64,000 nucleotides of DNA from Ramlibacter ginsenosidimutans (GCF_016654015.1 NZ_JAEPWM010000001.1:806001-870000), one strand, 5' to 3'. Positions 8,307 to 17,961 are shown, counted from the first letter of the stretch. Made by a program: numbers and translations. Notes: a model not told the origin generated them from the sequence alone.

Positions 8307-9800
8307 ATGCCGTTCATGCCGCCCTTCATCGCCCCCACCTTCCACACGGATCCGGAAAGCGCCCTGGAGCAGGTGCGCGCGATCTATGGACAGCAAATCC
8401 ATCACCTGCGCGAAGCCATGCAGCGCTTCGTCGCCGGCGAAGCGATGCCGGGCCGCGTGCGGGGCTGCTATCCGTACGTTCGCATCCACACCGACAGCGT
8501 GGTGCCGCAGGCGGCACTGGAGAACTCGGGGCTGTCTTACGGCTTCGTGGCGAGCGCCGGCCGCTACGAGACCACGCTGACGCGCCCCGACCTGTACGCG
8601 AGCTACTACCTCCAGCAGTTCCGCCTGCTGTTGCAAAACCACGGCGTGCCGCTGGAAGTCGGCGTGAGCAACGAGCCGATGCCGATCCACTTCTCCTTCG
8701 CGGAGCACGACCACATCGAGGGCAACCTGCCCGCTACGCGCCGCATGCTGATGCGCGACCTGTTCGACCTGCCGGACCTCTCCACGATGGACGACGGCAT
8801 CGCGAACGGCACGATCCGCTTCGAGCCGGGCCAGCCGCTGCCGCTCGCGCTGTTCACCGCGTCGCGCGTCGACTACTCGCTGCACCGCATGCGCCACTAC
8901 ACCGGCAGCGCGCCCGACTGGTTCCAGAACTTCGTGCTGTTCACGAACTACCAGTTCTACATCGACGAGTTCGTGAAGCTCGGGCACGAGGAGATGAACC
9001 GCCCGGACAGCGAGTACATCGCCTTCGTCGAACCGGGCAACGTGGTGACGCGCCGGGTCGGCCTGCCGCGCGACCCGCTGGACAGCTATGGCGCGCCGCC
9101 GCCGCGGCTGCCGCAGATGCCCGCGTACCACCTGATCCGCCAGGGCCACGGCGGCATCACGATGGTGAACATCGGCGTGGGTCCTTCCAACGCGAAGAAC
9201 ATCACCGACCACGTCGCCGTCCTGCGCCCGCATGCCTGGCTGATGCTCGGACACTGCGCGGGCTTGCGCAACAGCCAGCAGCTGGGCGACTACGTGCTGG
9301 CCCACGGCTACGTGCGCGAGGACCACGTGCTGGACGAGGAACTGCCCCTGTGGGTGCCGATTCCCGCACTCGCCGAGATCCAGGTGGCGCTGGAGCAGGC
9401 GGTGGCGGACGTCACGCGCTGCCAGGGCGCGGACCTCAAGCGCATCATGCGCACGGGGACAGTGGCGAGCACCGACAACCGCAACTGGGAGCTGCTGCCG
9501 GGCAACGAGCCGCAGCGGCGCTTCTCGCAGAGCCGCGCGGTCGCCCTCGACATGGAAAGCGCGGCGATCGCCGCCAACGGCTTCCGCTTCCGCGTGCCTT
9601 ACGGCACCCTGCTGTGCGTGAGCGACAAGCCGCTGCACGGCGAGATCAAGCTGCCCGGCATGGCCAACCAGTTCTACCGCGAGCGCGTCGACCAGCACCT
9701 GCGCATCGGCATGCGCGCCATCGAGATCCTGCGCTCGCAGGGACCGCAGCGGCTGCACAGCCGCAAGCTGCGCAGCTTCGACGAGGTGGCATTCCAGTAA
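8307..9800 (+). CDS. amn: AMP nucleosidase
   Basis: The product is 497 residues, close to E. coli Amn (484). The enzyme hydrolyses AMP to adenine and ribose 5-phosphate and is part of purine salvage and adenylate control. The N-terminal half is the AMP-nucleosidase-specific regulatory domain (FHTDPESALEQVRAIYGQQI); the C-terminal half is a PNP/UDP-phosphorylase fold with HAWLMLGHCAGLRNSQQLGD and ALDMESAAIAANGFRFRVPY, where the DMES acid residue binds ribose. The frame stays open upstream, but the ATG at 8307 (MPFMPPFIAP) gives the family's usual N-terminus. It is monocistronic, followed by strong hairpins. Confidence 0.94.
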   Translation: MPFMPPFIAPTFHTDPESALEQVRAIYGQQIHHLREAMQRFVAGEAMPGRVRGCYPYVRIHTDSVVPQAALENSGLSYGFVASAGRYETTLTRPDLYASYYLQQFRLLLQNHGVPLEVGVSNEPMPIHFSFAEHDHIEGNLPATRRMLMRDLFDLPDLSTMDDGIANGTIRFEPGQPLPLALFTASRVDYSLHRMRHYTGSAPDWFQNFVLFTNYQFYIDEFVKLGHEEMNRPDSEYIAFVEPGNVVTRRVGLPRDPLDSYGAPPPRLPQMPAYHLIRQGHGGITMVNIGVGPSNAKNITDHVAVLRPHAWLMLGHCAGLRNSQQLGDYVLAHGYVREDHVLDEELPLWVPIPALAEIQVALEQAVADVTRCQGADLKRIMRTGTVASTDNRNWELLPGNEPQRRFSQSRAVALDMESAAIAANGFRFRVPYGTLLCVSDKPLHGEIKLPGMANQFYRERVDQHLRIGMRAIEILRSQGPQRLHSRKLRSFDEVAFQ

Positions 9801-9802
9801 TT

Positions 9803-9836
9803 CACTCTGAAAAGTCGCGAGCGACTTTTCAGAGTG
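9803..9836. terminator. 16-bp perfect hairpin after amn
   Basis: The arms CACTCTGAAAAGTCGC (9803-9818) and GCGACTTTTCAGAGTG (9821-9836) are perfectly complementary with a 2-base centre. It starts 2 bp after the amn stop in a convergent gap. The internal A4/T4 tract means transcription from either side meets a T-rich arm, but no T-run follows the stem, so termination efficiency is uncertain. Confidence 0.6.
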
Positions 9837-9846
9837 GCCTGATCAG

Positions 9847-9916
9847 TGTGGCGAGGACCGGCGAAGCCGGATTCTCGCCACAGGTGAGACCGCGCTGCAT
9901 GTTATTCCGCGCGGTC
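9847..9916. repeat. Nested hairpins between amn and psd (REP-like)
   Basis: Outer arms TGTGGCGAG (9847-9855) and CTCGCCACA (9874-9882) enclose an inner stem CCGGC-GAA-GCCGG (9858-9870). A second stem, GACCGCGC (9888-9895) with GCGCGGTC (9909-9916), follows. The layout looks like a dispersed palindromic element and may also act as a bidirectional terminator for the converging genes. Confidence 0.5.
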
Positions 9917-9950
9917 CGGGTGCCGCTGCGCGGATGTGAACTGCAGCGCT

Positions 9951-10814
9951 CTACAGCGCGGCTTCGGACTCGATCAGCGTCGCCATGGCTTCGCCCAACC
10001 GCACGGCGCGCGTGGGCGCCCAGTCGGGCGTGAAGGTCAGCACGTTCTTCGGAAACAGCAGGACGACCGTCGAGCCGAGCAGGAAGCGTCCCATCTCCGC
10101 GCCCTTGGCCAGCACGATGTCGCTGCCCTCGTACTCCCAGCTGCGCGGCTCGCGCGTGCGCGGTGGGTTGACGACGCCGTGCCAGACCGTCGCCATGCTG
10201 CCGACGATGGTGGCGCCCACCAGGACCATCACCATCGGTCCATGCGCGCACTCGAACTCGCACACCACGCGCTCGTTGCGCGCGAACAGGCCGGGCACGT
10301 GGCGCGCCGTCAGCGGGTTCACCGAGAACAGGTCGCCCGGGATGTAGACCATGCGCTTGAGCCGCCCCTCGCAAGGCATGTGGATGCGGTGGTAGTCGCG
10401 CGGGGCGAGGTACAGCGTCGCGAAGTGGCCGTCGTCGAAGCTCTGGGCCAGCGCGGCATCGCCACCGACGAGCGCGCGCGTCGAATAACTGTGGCCCTTG
10501 GCCTGGAAGATCTGGTCGTTCCGGATGGGGCCGAACTGGCTGATCGCCGCATCCACCGGGCACACGAACGGCGCCGGCGCGATCGCCCGCGCGCCGTCGC
10601 GCAAGGCGCGCGTGAAGAAATCGTTGAAGGTCGCGTAGCTCTCGATGCGCGGGTCCGCGGCCTCGGTCATGTCCACCTGATAGTGCGCCACGAACCTGCG
10701 GATGATGGCGTGCGTCAAGCTGCCCATCCGGGTGCCGGCGACCCAGCCCGCGAACGCCGTCAGCAACTTCTTGGGCAGCAGGTATTGCTGCGTGATGGCG
10801 AGCGGTGGAAACAA
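9951..10814 (-). CDS. psd: Phosphatidylserine decarboxylase proenzyme
   Basis: The product is 287 residues. Psd converts phosphatidylserine to phosphatidylethanolamine at the inner membrane. The self-cleavage motif LGST lies at 246-249, so Ser248 would become the pyruvoyl group of the alpha chain; [12 protein letters not shown] carries the conserved His, and [17 protein letters not shown] is the usual N-terminal block. The start is set at a TTG (10814) because AAGGA lies 6 bp ahead and it gives the family N-terminus ([15 protein letters not shown]). A GTG at 10862 would add 16 residues but has no ribosome binding site. It is divergent from the ABC exporter. Confidence 0.92.
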   Translation of the reverse strand: MFPPLAITQQYLLPKKLLTAFAGWVAGTRMGSLTHAIIRRFVAHYQVDMTEAADPRIESYATFNDFFTRALRDGARAIAPAPFVCPVDAAISQFGPIRNDQIFQAKGHSYSTRALVGGDAALAQSFDDGHFATLYLAPRDYHRIHMPCEGRLKRMVYIPGDLFSVNPLTARHVPGLFARNERVVCEFECAHGPMVMVLVGATIVGSMATVWHGVVNPPRTREPRSWEYEGSDIVLAKGAEMGRFLLGSTVVLLFPKNVLTFTPDWAPTRAVRLGEAMATLIESEAAL

Positions 10815-10900
10815 GCGAGGTCCTTGGGGCAAAGCGAAAATTCTACGGCCGCCTTGCGGCACGCGCGGGCAGCGCCGGGCTGCGACACAATAGCCGCGCC

Positions 10901-11827
10901 ATGACCGAGCTGCTCCTCGACGTTCGCGAGCTCACCAAGCGCTACGGCGGCACGGCCGTGGTGGACGGGCTCTCGTTCCAGATCGCCGCCGGGGAATGCC
11001 TCGGCGTGATCGGCCCGAACGGGGCGGGCAAGACCACGACGCTGCGCATGTGCCTCGGCCTCACCGAGCCGGATGCGGGCACCATCCACGCCCTGGGCCT
11101 CGAGATGCCGCGCGATGCGCTGGCCATCAAGGCGCAGCTGGGCGTGGTGAGCCAGTTCGACTCGCTCGACCCCGACTTCAGCTGCGCCGAGAACCTGATG
11201 GTGTACGGCCGCTACTTCGGCCTGCCGGCGCAGCGCATCCGCGAACGCATCCCGCAGCTGCTGGAGTTCGCCGCACTGTCGCACAAGGCCGACGCCACGC
11301 CCGCCGAACTCTCGGGCGGCATGCGCCGCCGGCTCTCGCTGGCCCGGGCGCTGGTCAACGACCCCCGCCTGCTGATGCTGGACGAGCCGACCACGGGACT
11401 CGATCCGCAGGCGCGCCACCTCATGTGGGAGCGGCTGCAGGTGCTGATGCAGCAGGGCAAGTCCATCCTGCTGACCACGCACTTCATGGACGAGGCCGAG
11501 CGCCTGTGCGACCGGCTGCTGGTGCTGGACCACGGACGCAAGATCGCCGAAGGCCGGCCGCGCGACCTGATCGCGCAGTACCTGGAGCCCGACGTGGTGG
11601 AGGCCTACGGCAACGGCGCGCTGGCGCTCGCGGACTCGCCGCTGAAGGCCCTGGCGGCGCGCACCGAGGTCAGCGGGGAAACCGTCTTCTTCTACACGCA
11701 GGACGCGCGGCCGCTGCTGGAGCGGCTGAACAGCGAGCACGGCAAGCTGCGCACCCTGCACAGGCCTTCGAATCTCGAAGACCTGTTCCTGAAACTCACG
11801 GGCCGGCAGATCCGGGAAGAAGGATGA
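10901..11827 (+). CDS. ABC-2 exporter ATPase (NodI/DrrA-like)
   Basis: The product is 308 residues: Walker [11 protein letters not shown] (about 38-47), signature [15 protein letters not shown], Walker [14 protein letters not shown] and the H-loop [11 protein letters not shown]. The length and C-terminal regulatory tail fit the NodI/DrrA subfamily that pairs with ABC-2 permeases to export lipids, oligosaccharides or drugs. The ATG at 10901 (MTELLLDV) is preferred over upstream in-frame codons. It is followed, after a repeat-filled 108-bp gap, by its permease. The substrate cannot be read from sequence. Confidence 0.92.
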   Translation: MTELLLDVRELTKRYGGTAVVDGLSFQIAAGECLGVIGPNGAGKTTTLRMCLGLTEPDAGTIHALGLEMPRDALAIKAQLGVVSQFDSLDPDFSCAENLMVYGRYFGLPAQRIRERIPQLLEFAALSHKADATPAELSGGMRRRLSLARALVNDPRLLMLDEPTTGLDPQARHLMWERLQVLMQQGKSILLTTHFMDEAERLCDRLLVLDHGRKIAEGRPRDLIAQYLEPDVVEAYGNGALALADSPLKALAARTEVSGETVFFYTQDARPLLERLNSEHGKLRTLHRPSNLEDLFLKLTGRQIREEG

Positions 11828-11830
11828 CCC

Positions 11831-11912
11831 ACCCCCGAAGCGGCCTGCGGCCGCCTCCCCCTCAAGGGGGCGCCCCCAGCGGCCCGGCAAAGCCGGTTCC
11901 GCGGCGGCGCGC
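11831..11912. repeat. Intergenic palindromic repeat cluster
   Basis: Between ATPase and permease there are stacked palindromes: GCGGCC/GGCCGC-type arms near 11840-11853, CCCCC-TCAA-GGGGG (11857-11870) and CCGGC-AAA-GCCGG (11884-11896). The string of palindromes matches a type of dispersed intergenic element that I recall from Comamonadaceae genomes; that recognition is from memory. It sits inside an apparent operon, so it may modulate expression of the second gene. Confidence 0.55.
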
Positions 11913-11935
11913 GAAAGCGACTGGTAGGAATCTCC

Positions 11936-12739
11936 ATGCATCTTGAACGTTCCCCCTGGCGCGCGCCGACGCTCTCGCTGCGCTGGTGGCCCGTGTTCCG
12001 GCGCAACCTGCTGGTGTGGCGCAAGCTCGCGCTGCCCAGCCTGATCGGCAACATCGCCGAGCCCCTGATCTGGCTGGTGGCGTTCGGCTACGGCATGGGC
12101 GCGCTGGTCGGGCGCGTGCGCATGGAAGGCGGCGAGGTGCCCTACATCCTGTTCCTCGCAAGCGGCTCGATCTGCATGAGCGCGATGAACGCCGCCAGCT
12201 TCGAGGCGCTCTACTCCGCCTTCTCGCGCATGCACGTGCAGAAGACCTGGGACGGCATCCTGAACGCACCGGTGAGCCTGGACGACATCGTCATGGCGGA
12301 GATGCTGTGGGCCGCCTACAAGGCGATCTTCACGGTCACGGCCATCCTGTTCGTGATGCTGGGGCTGGGCATCTCGCACAGCCCCAAGCTGGTCGTGGCC
12401 TGGTTCGTGCTGGCGGGCGCCGGCATCACCTTCTCCTGCATTGCCCTGATCTTCAACGCGCTGGCAAAGGGCTACGATTTCTTCACCTACTACTTCACCC
12501 TGTTCCTCACCCCGATGATGTTCCTCTCCGGCGTGTTCTTTCCGCGCGAGCAGTTGCCGGGCGTGGTGCGCACCATCTCCGGCTGGCTGCCGCTGACCAA
12601 CGCGGTGGAACTGGTGCGGCCAATGTTCATGGACCGCTGGCCGGCGGACCCGCTGCCGCACTTGTTTGCGCTCGCGGCCTATGCCATCGCGGCGTTCTGG
12701 GCGGCGCTGGCCCTGACGCGGCGGCGCTTCGCCGGCTAA
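11936..12739 (+). CDS. ABC-2 type permease (NodJ-like)
   Basis: The product is 267 residues with six hydrophobic segments, the normal size for NodJ-type permeases. Recognisable blocks are SLIGNIAEPLIWLVAFGYGMG at the first helix and FLTPMMFLSGVFFPREQLP near residue 190, the latter typical of ABC-2 permeases. It is the membrane partner of the ATPase at 10901; a homodimer with two ATPases would form the exporter. The two genes are separated by a palindromic repeat. Substrate unknown. Confidence 0.9.
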   Translation: MHLERSPWRAPTLSLRWWPVFRRNLLVWRKLALPSLIGNIAEPLIWLVAFGYGMGALVGRVRMEGGEVPYILFLASGSICMSAMNAASFEALYSAFSRMHVQKTWDGILNAPVSLDDIVMAEMLWAAYKAIFTVTAILFVMLGLGISHSPKLVVAWFVLAGAGITFSCIALIFNALAKGYDFFTYYFTLFLTPMMFLSGVFFPREQLPGVVRTISGWLPLTNAVELVRPMFMDRWPADPLPHLFALAAYAIAAFWAALALTRRRFAG

Positions 12740-12743
12740 GACC

Positions 12744-13235
12744 ATGGCAGCGGGCGCGCACATCCCCAAGGAGCTGCTGGCGATGATGGCCCGCGGCGTA
12801 TCAGTGATCGTGGGCTCGCGCGATGCCCAGCTGCGCCCGAGCATCATGCGCGCGGTCGGCAGCCGCATCGAGTCGGACGGGCAGCAGGTCACCGTGTACC
12901 TCGCACGGCGCCAGTCGCGCCAGCTGCTGGAGGACCTCGCCGCGAGCGGGCAGATCGCCGCCGTGTTCAGCGAGCCATCGACGCACCGCAGCGTGCAGCT
13001 CAAGGCCTCGCGCGTGGAGATGCGGCCGGCGACGGCCGAAGACGAGCCCGTGCTCGCGGCCTATCTGCGCCCGATGGAAGCCGAGATCGCCAGCGTCGGC
13101 TTCCCTGCGCACGTGGCGCGCACGATGCTCGCGCACCAGCTGGAGGACGTGGTGGCCGTGCGCTTCACGCCCGAACAGGCCTTCGAGCAGACGCCGGGCC
13201 CGCGCGCCGGAGCCGCACTGGGAGGCCAGGAGTGA
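12744..13235 (+). CDS. FMN split-barrel (PNPOx-like) protein
   Basis: The product is 163 residues. LLAMMARGVSVIVGSRDA followed by VTVYLARRQSRQLLEDL and IAAVFSEPSTHRSVQLKA has the strand pattern of the pyridoxamine-phosphate-oxidase-like FMN-binding split barrel. Members reduce or bind flavin or heme cofactors; the substrate is not visible. It starts 4 bp after the ABC permease and its stop overlaps the next start (GTGA), so it belongs to the same transcription unit and works beside the larger split-barrel/GAF protein. Confidence 0.72.
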   Translation: MAAGAHIPKELLAMMARGVSVIVGSRDAQLRPSIMRAVGSRIESDGQQVTVYLARRQSRQLLEDLAASGQIAAVFSEPSTHRSVQLKASRVEMRPATAEDEPVLAAYLRPMEAEIASVGFPAHVARTMLAHQLEDVVAVRFTPEQAFEQTPGPRAGAALGGQE

Positions 13236-14581
13236 ACGGGCCCTCGCTGCAGGAGATCCGCGCCTGCTTCGAGGGCGCGATCCCGGCCATGGTCGCCACC
13301 TGCGGCGCCGACGGCGTGCCCAACGTCGCCTACATCTCCCAGGTCTTCTACGCCGACGAGGGACACGTCGCGCTGTCCTTCCAGTTCTTCAACAAGACGC
13401 GCAAGAACATCCTGGCCAATCCGCGCGCGACCGCGCTGGTGCTGCATCCGGGCACGGTGCAGTTCTTCCGCCTGCACATCCGCTACCTGCGCACCGAGAC
13501 CGAGGGGCCGCTGTTCGAAGGCATGCGCGCGCAGCTGGCCGGCATCGCCTCGCATACCGGCATGCAGGACGTGTTCCGCCTGCTCGGCTCCGACGTCTAT
13601 GCGGTGGAGCAGGTTGAGGCGCTGGAGGGCGAGCACCTGCCCGCGGGGCCGCCGCGCGCCAGCCCCCTGGGCGCGGTGCGGCGCGCCAGCGAACGGCTCG
13701 CCCGCTGCACCAGCCTGGACGAGGCGCTGAACGCCGTGCTCTCCGGCTTGAGCGACCATCTCGGCGTGCGGCATGGCATGGTGCTGATGCTCGATGCGGC
13801 GACCCAGCGGCTCTACACCGTCGCGAGCTGCGGCTATCCCACCTCGGGTGTCGGCTCGGAAATCGGCATGGGCCAGGGCGTGATCGGCATGGCGGCGCGC
13901 GAGCGCACGCCGGTGCGCATCGGCCACGTCACGAGCGCAGCGCTGTACACGCAGGCGATGCGCAGCAGCCTCGACGAGAACGTGCCGGACTTCCAGCCCG
14001 TCGCCGAGATCCCCTACCCCGGCCTCGCGCAGCCGCACAGCCAGCTGGCCGTGCCCGTGCAGAGCGGCGGCCGCCTGCTGGGCGTGCTGTTCGTCGAGGG
14101 CACGCAGGACCTGCAGTTCAGCTACGAAGACGAAGACGCGTTGGTCGCCATCGCCGGCCAGCTCGGCGCCACCATCGAGCTGCTGCAAGCCGCGACGGAG
14201 ACGGGCGAAGCCACGGACGGCGCGCCCGCTCCCGTGCCCGTTGAGGCCGCCGCCCGCCTGGCGCCCCTGCCCGTGCGTCACTACCGCGCGAACGACAGCA
14301 TCTTCTTCGGCGAGACCTACGTGATCAAGGGCGTGGCCGGCGCGATCCTCTGGAAGCTGCTGCGCGACCACCAGCAGCTCGGTCGCACGGACTTCACGAA
14401 CCGCGAGCTGCGGCTGGACGCCTCGCTGAAGCTGCCCGACATCACCGACAACCTCGAGGCCCGCCTGCTCCTGCTGCAACGGCGCCTGGCCGAACAGGGC
14501 GACGCCGTGCGCATGGAGAAGACCGGACGTGGCCGCTTCCGGCTGGTGGTGCGGCGCGCGGTCGAGCTCGTCGAGTGCTGA
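13232..14581 (+). CDS. Split-barrel + GAF protein with possible C-terminal DNA-binding domain
   Basis: The product is 449 residues with three parts. Residues 1-130 are a PNPOx-like FMN split barrel (PAMVATCGADGVPNVAYISQ). Residues about 150-330 are a GAF domain (LDEALNAVLSGLSDHLGVRH, then SQLAVPVQSGGRLLGVLFVE). Residues about 355-449 (SIFFGETYVIKGVAGAILWK, TDFTNRELRLDAS) look like a winged-helix or similar output module, though I cannot name it. The GTG start at 13232 overlaps the previous stop and has GGAGG upstream. A flavin- or redox-sensing regulator is a reasonable inference; the partner is the 163-residue split barrel encoded just before. Confidence 0.78.
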   Translation: MNGPSLQEIRACFEGAIPAMVATCGADGVPNVAYISQVFYADEGHVALSFQFFNKTRKNILANPRATALVLHPGTVQFFRLHIRYLRTETEGPLFEGMRAQLAGIASHTGMQDVFRLLGSDVYAVEQVEALEGEHLPAGPPRASPLGAVRRASERLARCTSLDEALNAVLSGLSDHLGVRHGMVLMLDAATQRLYTVASCGYPTSGVGSEIGMGQGVIGMAARERTPVRIGHVTSAALYTQAMRSSLDENVPDFQPVAEIPYPGLAQPHSQLAVPVQSGGRLLGVLFVEGTQDLQFSYEDEDALVAIAGQLGATIELLQAATETGEATDGAPAPVPVEAAARLAPLPVRHYRANDSIFFGETYVIKGVAGAILWKLLRDHQQLGRTDFTNRELRLDASLKLPDITDNLEARLLLLQRRLAEQGDAVRMEKTGRGRFRLVVRRAVELVEC

Positions 14582-14591
14582 CGCCTGCGCG

Positions 14592-15317
14592 TCACCACGC
14601 GGGCTCGGCGGGCAGTTCCAGCGCCTGCGCGAGCTTGTCCCATTCACGCGCCGAGAGGTGCGGCCGCACCAGGTCCAGCACGGCCGCGAAAGCGGGCGGC
14701 GGCGCCTTCGCGCGCAAGTCGGCCAGCATCAGGGCGCGCTCCGGCGCGTTCATGAAGGGCACCATCCAGCGCGCCGCCTGCATCATCTCGTCGGGCGGCA
14801 TCGAGCCGACCAGCGCGTCGTGCACCGCGGCGAGCTCCGCGTCGGTGTAGCGCGCCCACAGCACGGCGTTGTGCGCCGTCTCTTCCACGTGCATGTGCTG
14901 GAAGTTGCCGGCAATGAACAGCGCGAGCTCGCAGTACAGGGTCTGCGCCGCGGCCGAGCGACCCGCTGCGGGCGCCAGCTGCAATTGCGCCACATGGCGC
15001 GAGAGCTCGGCGATGTGCTCCTCGTGCTCCTCGTGCTCGTGGGCGATGCGTTCGCTGCCGCCGGGGGCGCGCGCCTCGATGGCCGGATGGACGTAGGCGT
15101 TCTCGTGGCTCAGGTGCGAGCCGCAGAAGCCGAGCAGCTGCAGCACACGCTCCGTCACCTGCGTGACTTCGGCCTCGTCGCCCGGATCCATGCGGCCGAG
15201 CGCCAGCAAGGTGTCGGCCATCATCGCGCGCAGGGCCTTGTGGATGCCCGAATACAGGTCGAAGCGCAGCGCCTCGGCCGCCGCCACCTGTTCCAGTTCC
15301 TTGGATGTGATCTTCAT
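14592..15317 (-). CDS. Hemerythrin-like domain protein
   Basis: The product is 241 residues and all-helical. The His/Glu set expected for a di-iron four-helix bundle is visible: GIHKALRAMM, CGSHLSHENAYVHPAIE, AHEHEEHEEHI and FQHMHVEETAHN. Hemerythrin-like proteins bind oxygen or respond to nitric oxide or redox stress in the cytoplasm. The ATG at 15317 (MKITSKELEQ) is preferred over an upstream in-frame codon because it follows GAAAGAAG. It is transcribed in the same direction as the GMC oxidoreductase, 108 bp downstream of it, and converges on the GAF protein with a 10-bp gap. Confidence 0.82.
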   Translation of the reverse strand: MKITSKELEQVAAAEALRFDLYSGIHKALRAMMADTLLALGRMDPGDEAEVTQVTERVLQLLGFCGSHLSHENAYVHPAIEARAPGGSERIAHEHEEHEEHIAELSRHVAQLQLAPAAGRSAAAQTLYCELALFIAGNFQHMHVEETAHNAVLWARYTDAELAAVHDALVGSMPPDEMMQAARWMVPFMNAPERALMLADLRAKAPPPAFAAVLDLVRPHLSAREWDKLAQALELPAEPAW

Positions 15318-15370
15318 CGTCTTCTTTCGCTGGGAAAAACGGCGGGGATTCGCCGCGGAAAGAAGCTTAG

Positions 15371-15392
15371 GAACGCGTCGCGCGGCGCGTTC
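15371..15392 (-). terminator. Possible hairpin after GMC oxidoreductase
   Basis: Arms GAACGCG (15371-15377) and CGCGTTC (15386-15392) flank an 8-base GC centre, about 34 bp downstream of the GMC stop on the minus strand. A short T/C-rich stretch follows. It is a weak candidate; the hemerythrin promoter must also lie in this 108-bp gap. Confidence 0.3.
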
Positions 15393-15425
15393 TGAAGAAT
15401 CGCTTAAGAAAACCCTCAGCAAACC

Positions 15426-17078
15426 TTAAGCGGCCATTCCCTCGCGCTGCACCTCGAGTGCCTCCTGCGCCCGGCCGGCGTCTTCCTTGACCAGGTCCGC
15501 CGCCTTCTCGGCGATCATGATCACCGGCGCGTTGGTGTTGCCGCCGACGATGCGCGGCATGATGGATGCGTCCACCACGCGCAGCCCGGCGATGCCGTGC
15601 ACGCGCAATCGCGCATCCACCACGTCCAGCGCGCCGCTGCCCATGCGGCAGGTGCCCACCGGGTGGTAGATGGTGTCGGCGTTGTTGCGGATGAAGGCCT
15701 CGATGGACGCCTCGTCGCGCGCGGCGGCCGAGTTCGGCAGTTCGCGCCCGCGCAGGCCGGCCAGCGCCGGTTGCTCCAGGATCGTGCGCATCACCTGGAA
15801 GCCGCGCACAAGGCGGCGCACGTCGTCCGGGTCGGCGAGGAAGTTGGGATCGATGCGCGGCGCCGCCAGCGGGTCGGCGCTGCGCAGGCGCACGCTGCCG
15901 CGGCTGCGCGGGCGCAGCAGGCACACGTGGCAGGAGTAGCCGTGTCCGAGCACGGTCTTGCGGCCGTGGTCGACCAGCTTGCCCACCACGAAGTGCAGCT
16001 GCAGGTCGGGGATGGCTTCGTCCGGCGTGCTGCGGATGAACCCGCCCGCTTCCGCGAAGTTGGTGGTGAGCATGCCGCTGCGATGCCTGCGCCACTCGAC
16101 GATGCCTCGCACGACCCTGGCCAGCGCGGTGAGCGAGAGGCCGAACAGGTCCTTCAGGTGCGGCGCGTCCACCACCTGGATCACGTCGGGGTGGTCGTGC
16201 AGGTGGGCGCCGACGCCGGGCAGGTCGTGCACGACGGGGATGCCGAGCTCGCGCAGGTGCGCCGCCGGACCGATGCCGGAGAGCATCAGCAATTGCGGCG
16301 ACAGCAGCGCGCCGCCGCAGACCAGCACCTCCCGCTGCGCCCGGATCTCGCGCGCAACCCCATCCTGCAGGTAGGCGACGCCCACCGCGCGCCGGCCCTC
16401 CAGCAGGATGCGGGTGGCCTGCGCCCCGGTGATCACCTGCAGGTTGGGCCGGTGCCGGTTCGGCGCGAGATAGGCCTTCGCCGCGCTGAAGCGCTCGCCG
16501 TTGCGATGCGTGACCTGGTAGAGACCCACGCCTTCCTGCGTGGGCCCGTTGAAGTCGCGATTCTCCGGATAGCCGGCCTGGCGCGCTGCCTCCACGAAGA
16601 CGGAGGCAAAGCGGTTGGGACTGCGCAAGTCCATCACGTTCAACGGACCATCGGCGCCGTGGAACGCGTCCGCGCCTCGCTCGTTGTGCTCGGACTTGCG
16701 GAAGTAGGGCAGCACCTCGGCAAAGGACCAGCCCGGGTTGCCTTCGGCCGCCCAGCCGTCGTAGTCGCTGGCGTGGCCGCGTGCGTAGATCATCGCGTTG
16801 ACCGAACTCGATCCGCCCAGCACCTTGCCGCGGGGCTGGTAGCCGCGCCGCCCGTTCAGGCCGGGCTGCGGCTCGGTCGCGAACTTCCAGTTCGCGTTAC
16901 CCGTCTTGGCAAGGAGCGCGAGCCCGGCAGGGCAATGGATCAGCACGCTGGTGTCGGGCGGGCCCGCCTCGAGCAGCGCGACCTGCACGCCCGGGTCCTC
17001 GCTCAGGCGCGCCGCCAGCACGCAACCGGCGGAACCGCCGCCGACCACCACATAGTCCACCGTCCGGGTTCCGCTCAT
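15426..17078 (-). CDS. GMC-family oxidoreductase (choline/alcohol dehydrogenase-like)
   Basis: The product is 550 residues, the usual length of BetA-type flavoenzymes. It has the N-terminal FAD motif [19 protein letters not shown], the GMC signature blocks [19 protein letters not shown] and [16 protein letters not shown], and the C-terminal active-site region [10 protein letters not shown] plus [15 protein letters not shown]. It should oxidise an alcohol to an aldehyde with FAD in the cytoplasm or at the membrane. The ATG at 17078 follows GAGGAGAA. It is divergent from a crotonase gene; true choline dehydrogenase activity is not implied because no bet genes lie nearby. Confidence 0.9.
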   Translation of the reverse strand: MSGTRTVDYVVVGGGSAGCVLAARLSEDPGVQVALLEAGPPDTSVLIHCPAGLALLAKTGNANWKFATEPQPGLNGRRGYQPRGKVLGGSSSVNAMIYARGHASDYDGWAAEGNPGWSFAEVLPYFRKSEHNERGADAFHGADGPLNVMDLRSPNRFASVFVEAARQAGYPENRDFNGPTQEGVGLYQVTHRNGERFSAAKAYLAPNRHRPNLQVITGAQATRILLEGRRAVGVAYLQDGVAREIRAQREVLVCGGALLSPQLLMLSGIGPAAHLRELGIPVVHDLPGVGAHLHDHPDVIQVVDAPHLKDLFGLSLTALARVVRGIVEWRRHRSGMLTTNFAEAGGFIRSTPDEAIPDLQLHFVVGKLVDHGRKTVLGHGYSCHVCLLRPRSRGSVRLRSADPLAAPRIDPNFLADPDDVRRLVRGFQVMRTILEQPALAGLRGRELPNSAAARDEASIEAFIRNNADTIYHPVGTCRMGSGALDVVDARLRVHGIAGLRVVDASIMPRIVGGNTNAPVIMIAEKAADLVKEDAGRAQEALEVQREGMAA

Positions 17079-17151
17079 GTTTTCTCCTCGTGTCCGCGCT
17101 GCGGCGCGGCCGGCTGGCCAGGCGCCCCGATGGACTGCTTTAATGCGGCCC

Positions 17152-17961
17152 ATGGACCACACCGCACCGCCCGCCGAAGGAACCATCACCACCGAACGCC
17201 GCGGCGCCCTGCTGCTGGTGGGCATCGACCGGCCCGCCAAGCGCAACGGCTTCACGCCGCGCATGTTCCGCGAACTGGCCGAAGCGTACACCTTGCTGGA
17301 CGACGATCCGCAGCTGCGCGTCGGCGTGCTGTTCGCCCATGGCGACCATTTCACGGCCGGCCTCGACCTGCCGACGATCGCGCCGGCGATGCAGAAGGGC
17401 GAGAAGCTGTGGCCGCAGGATGCGGTGGAGCCCCTGAACCTGGGCTCGCCCGGCTACCGGCGCCGCACGAAACCCATGGTTGTCGCCGTGCAGGGAATCA
17501 CCTTCACGCTCGGCATCGAGCTGATGCTGGCCGCCGACATCGTGGTCGCGGCGGACGACTGCCGCTTCTCGCAACTGGAGGTCAAGCGCGGGATCATGGC
17601 CACAGGCGGTGCGACGCTGCGCATGGCCGAACGCGCGGGACTGGGCAACGCGTTGCTGCATCTGCTGACGGGCGACGAGTTCGGCGCCGCCGAGGCCCTG
17701 CGCCTGAACTTCGTGCAGAAGGTCGTGCCGCGCGGCCAGCAGCTGGAGGAAGCGATCCGCATCGCCGAGACCATCGCGGCGCAGGCGCCGCTGGCGGTGG
17801 TCGCCACGCGCCTGAATGCGCTGAAGGCGGTGGAGCGCGGCCCATTGGAGGCGACGGCGGAGTTCGTCGCCGTGCAGCAGCGGCTCGCGCGCAGCGAGGA
17901 CGCCGCCGAAGGCGTGCGCTCCTTCGTCGAGAAGCGCGCAGCCCATTTCAGCGGGCGCTGA
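17152..17961 (+). CDS. Crotonase / enoyl-CoA hydratase-family protein
   Basis: The product is 269 residues. The crotonase core is visible: [18 protein letters not shown] (first oxyanion-hole region), [20 protein letters not shown] (second), and [20 protein letters not shown]. The two catalytic Glu of enoyl-CoA hydratase are not both obvious, so the exact acyl-CoA reaction is open. The ATG at 17152 is chosen over one at 17143, which differs by three residues. It is divergent from the GMC oxidoreductase and ends 28 bp before the OhrR operator. Confidence 0.88.
   Translation: MDHTAPPAEGTITTERRGALLLVGIDRPAKRNGFTPRMFRELAEAYTLLDDDPQLRVGVLFAHGDHFTAGLDLPTIAPAMQKGEKLWPQDAVEPLNLGSPGYRRRTKPMVVAVQGITFTLGIELMLAADIVVAADDCRFSQLEVKRGIMATGGATLRMAERAGLGNALLHLLTGDEFGAAEALRLNFVQKVVPRGQQLEEAIRIAETIAAQAPLAVVATRLNALKAVERGPLEATAEFVAVQQRLARSEDAAEGVRSFVEKRAAHFSGR

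Noticed and set aside
10760..13003. A 747-codon minus-strand open frame opposite the ABC exporter
   Set aside because: It is antisense to the Walker-motif ATPase and its permease, and has shadow-like composition.
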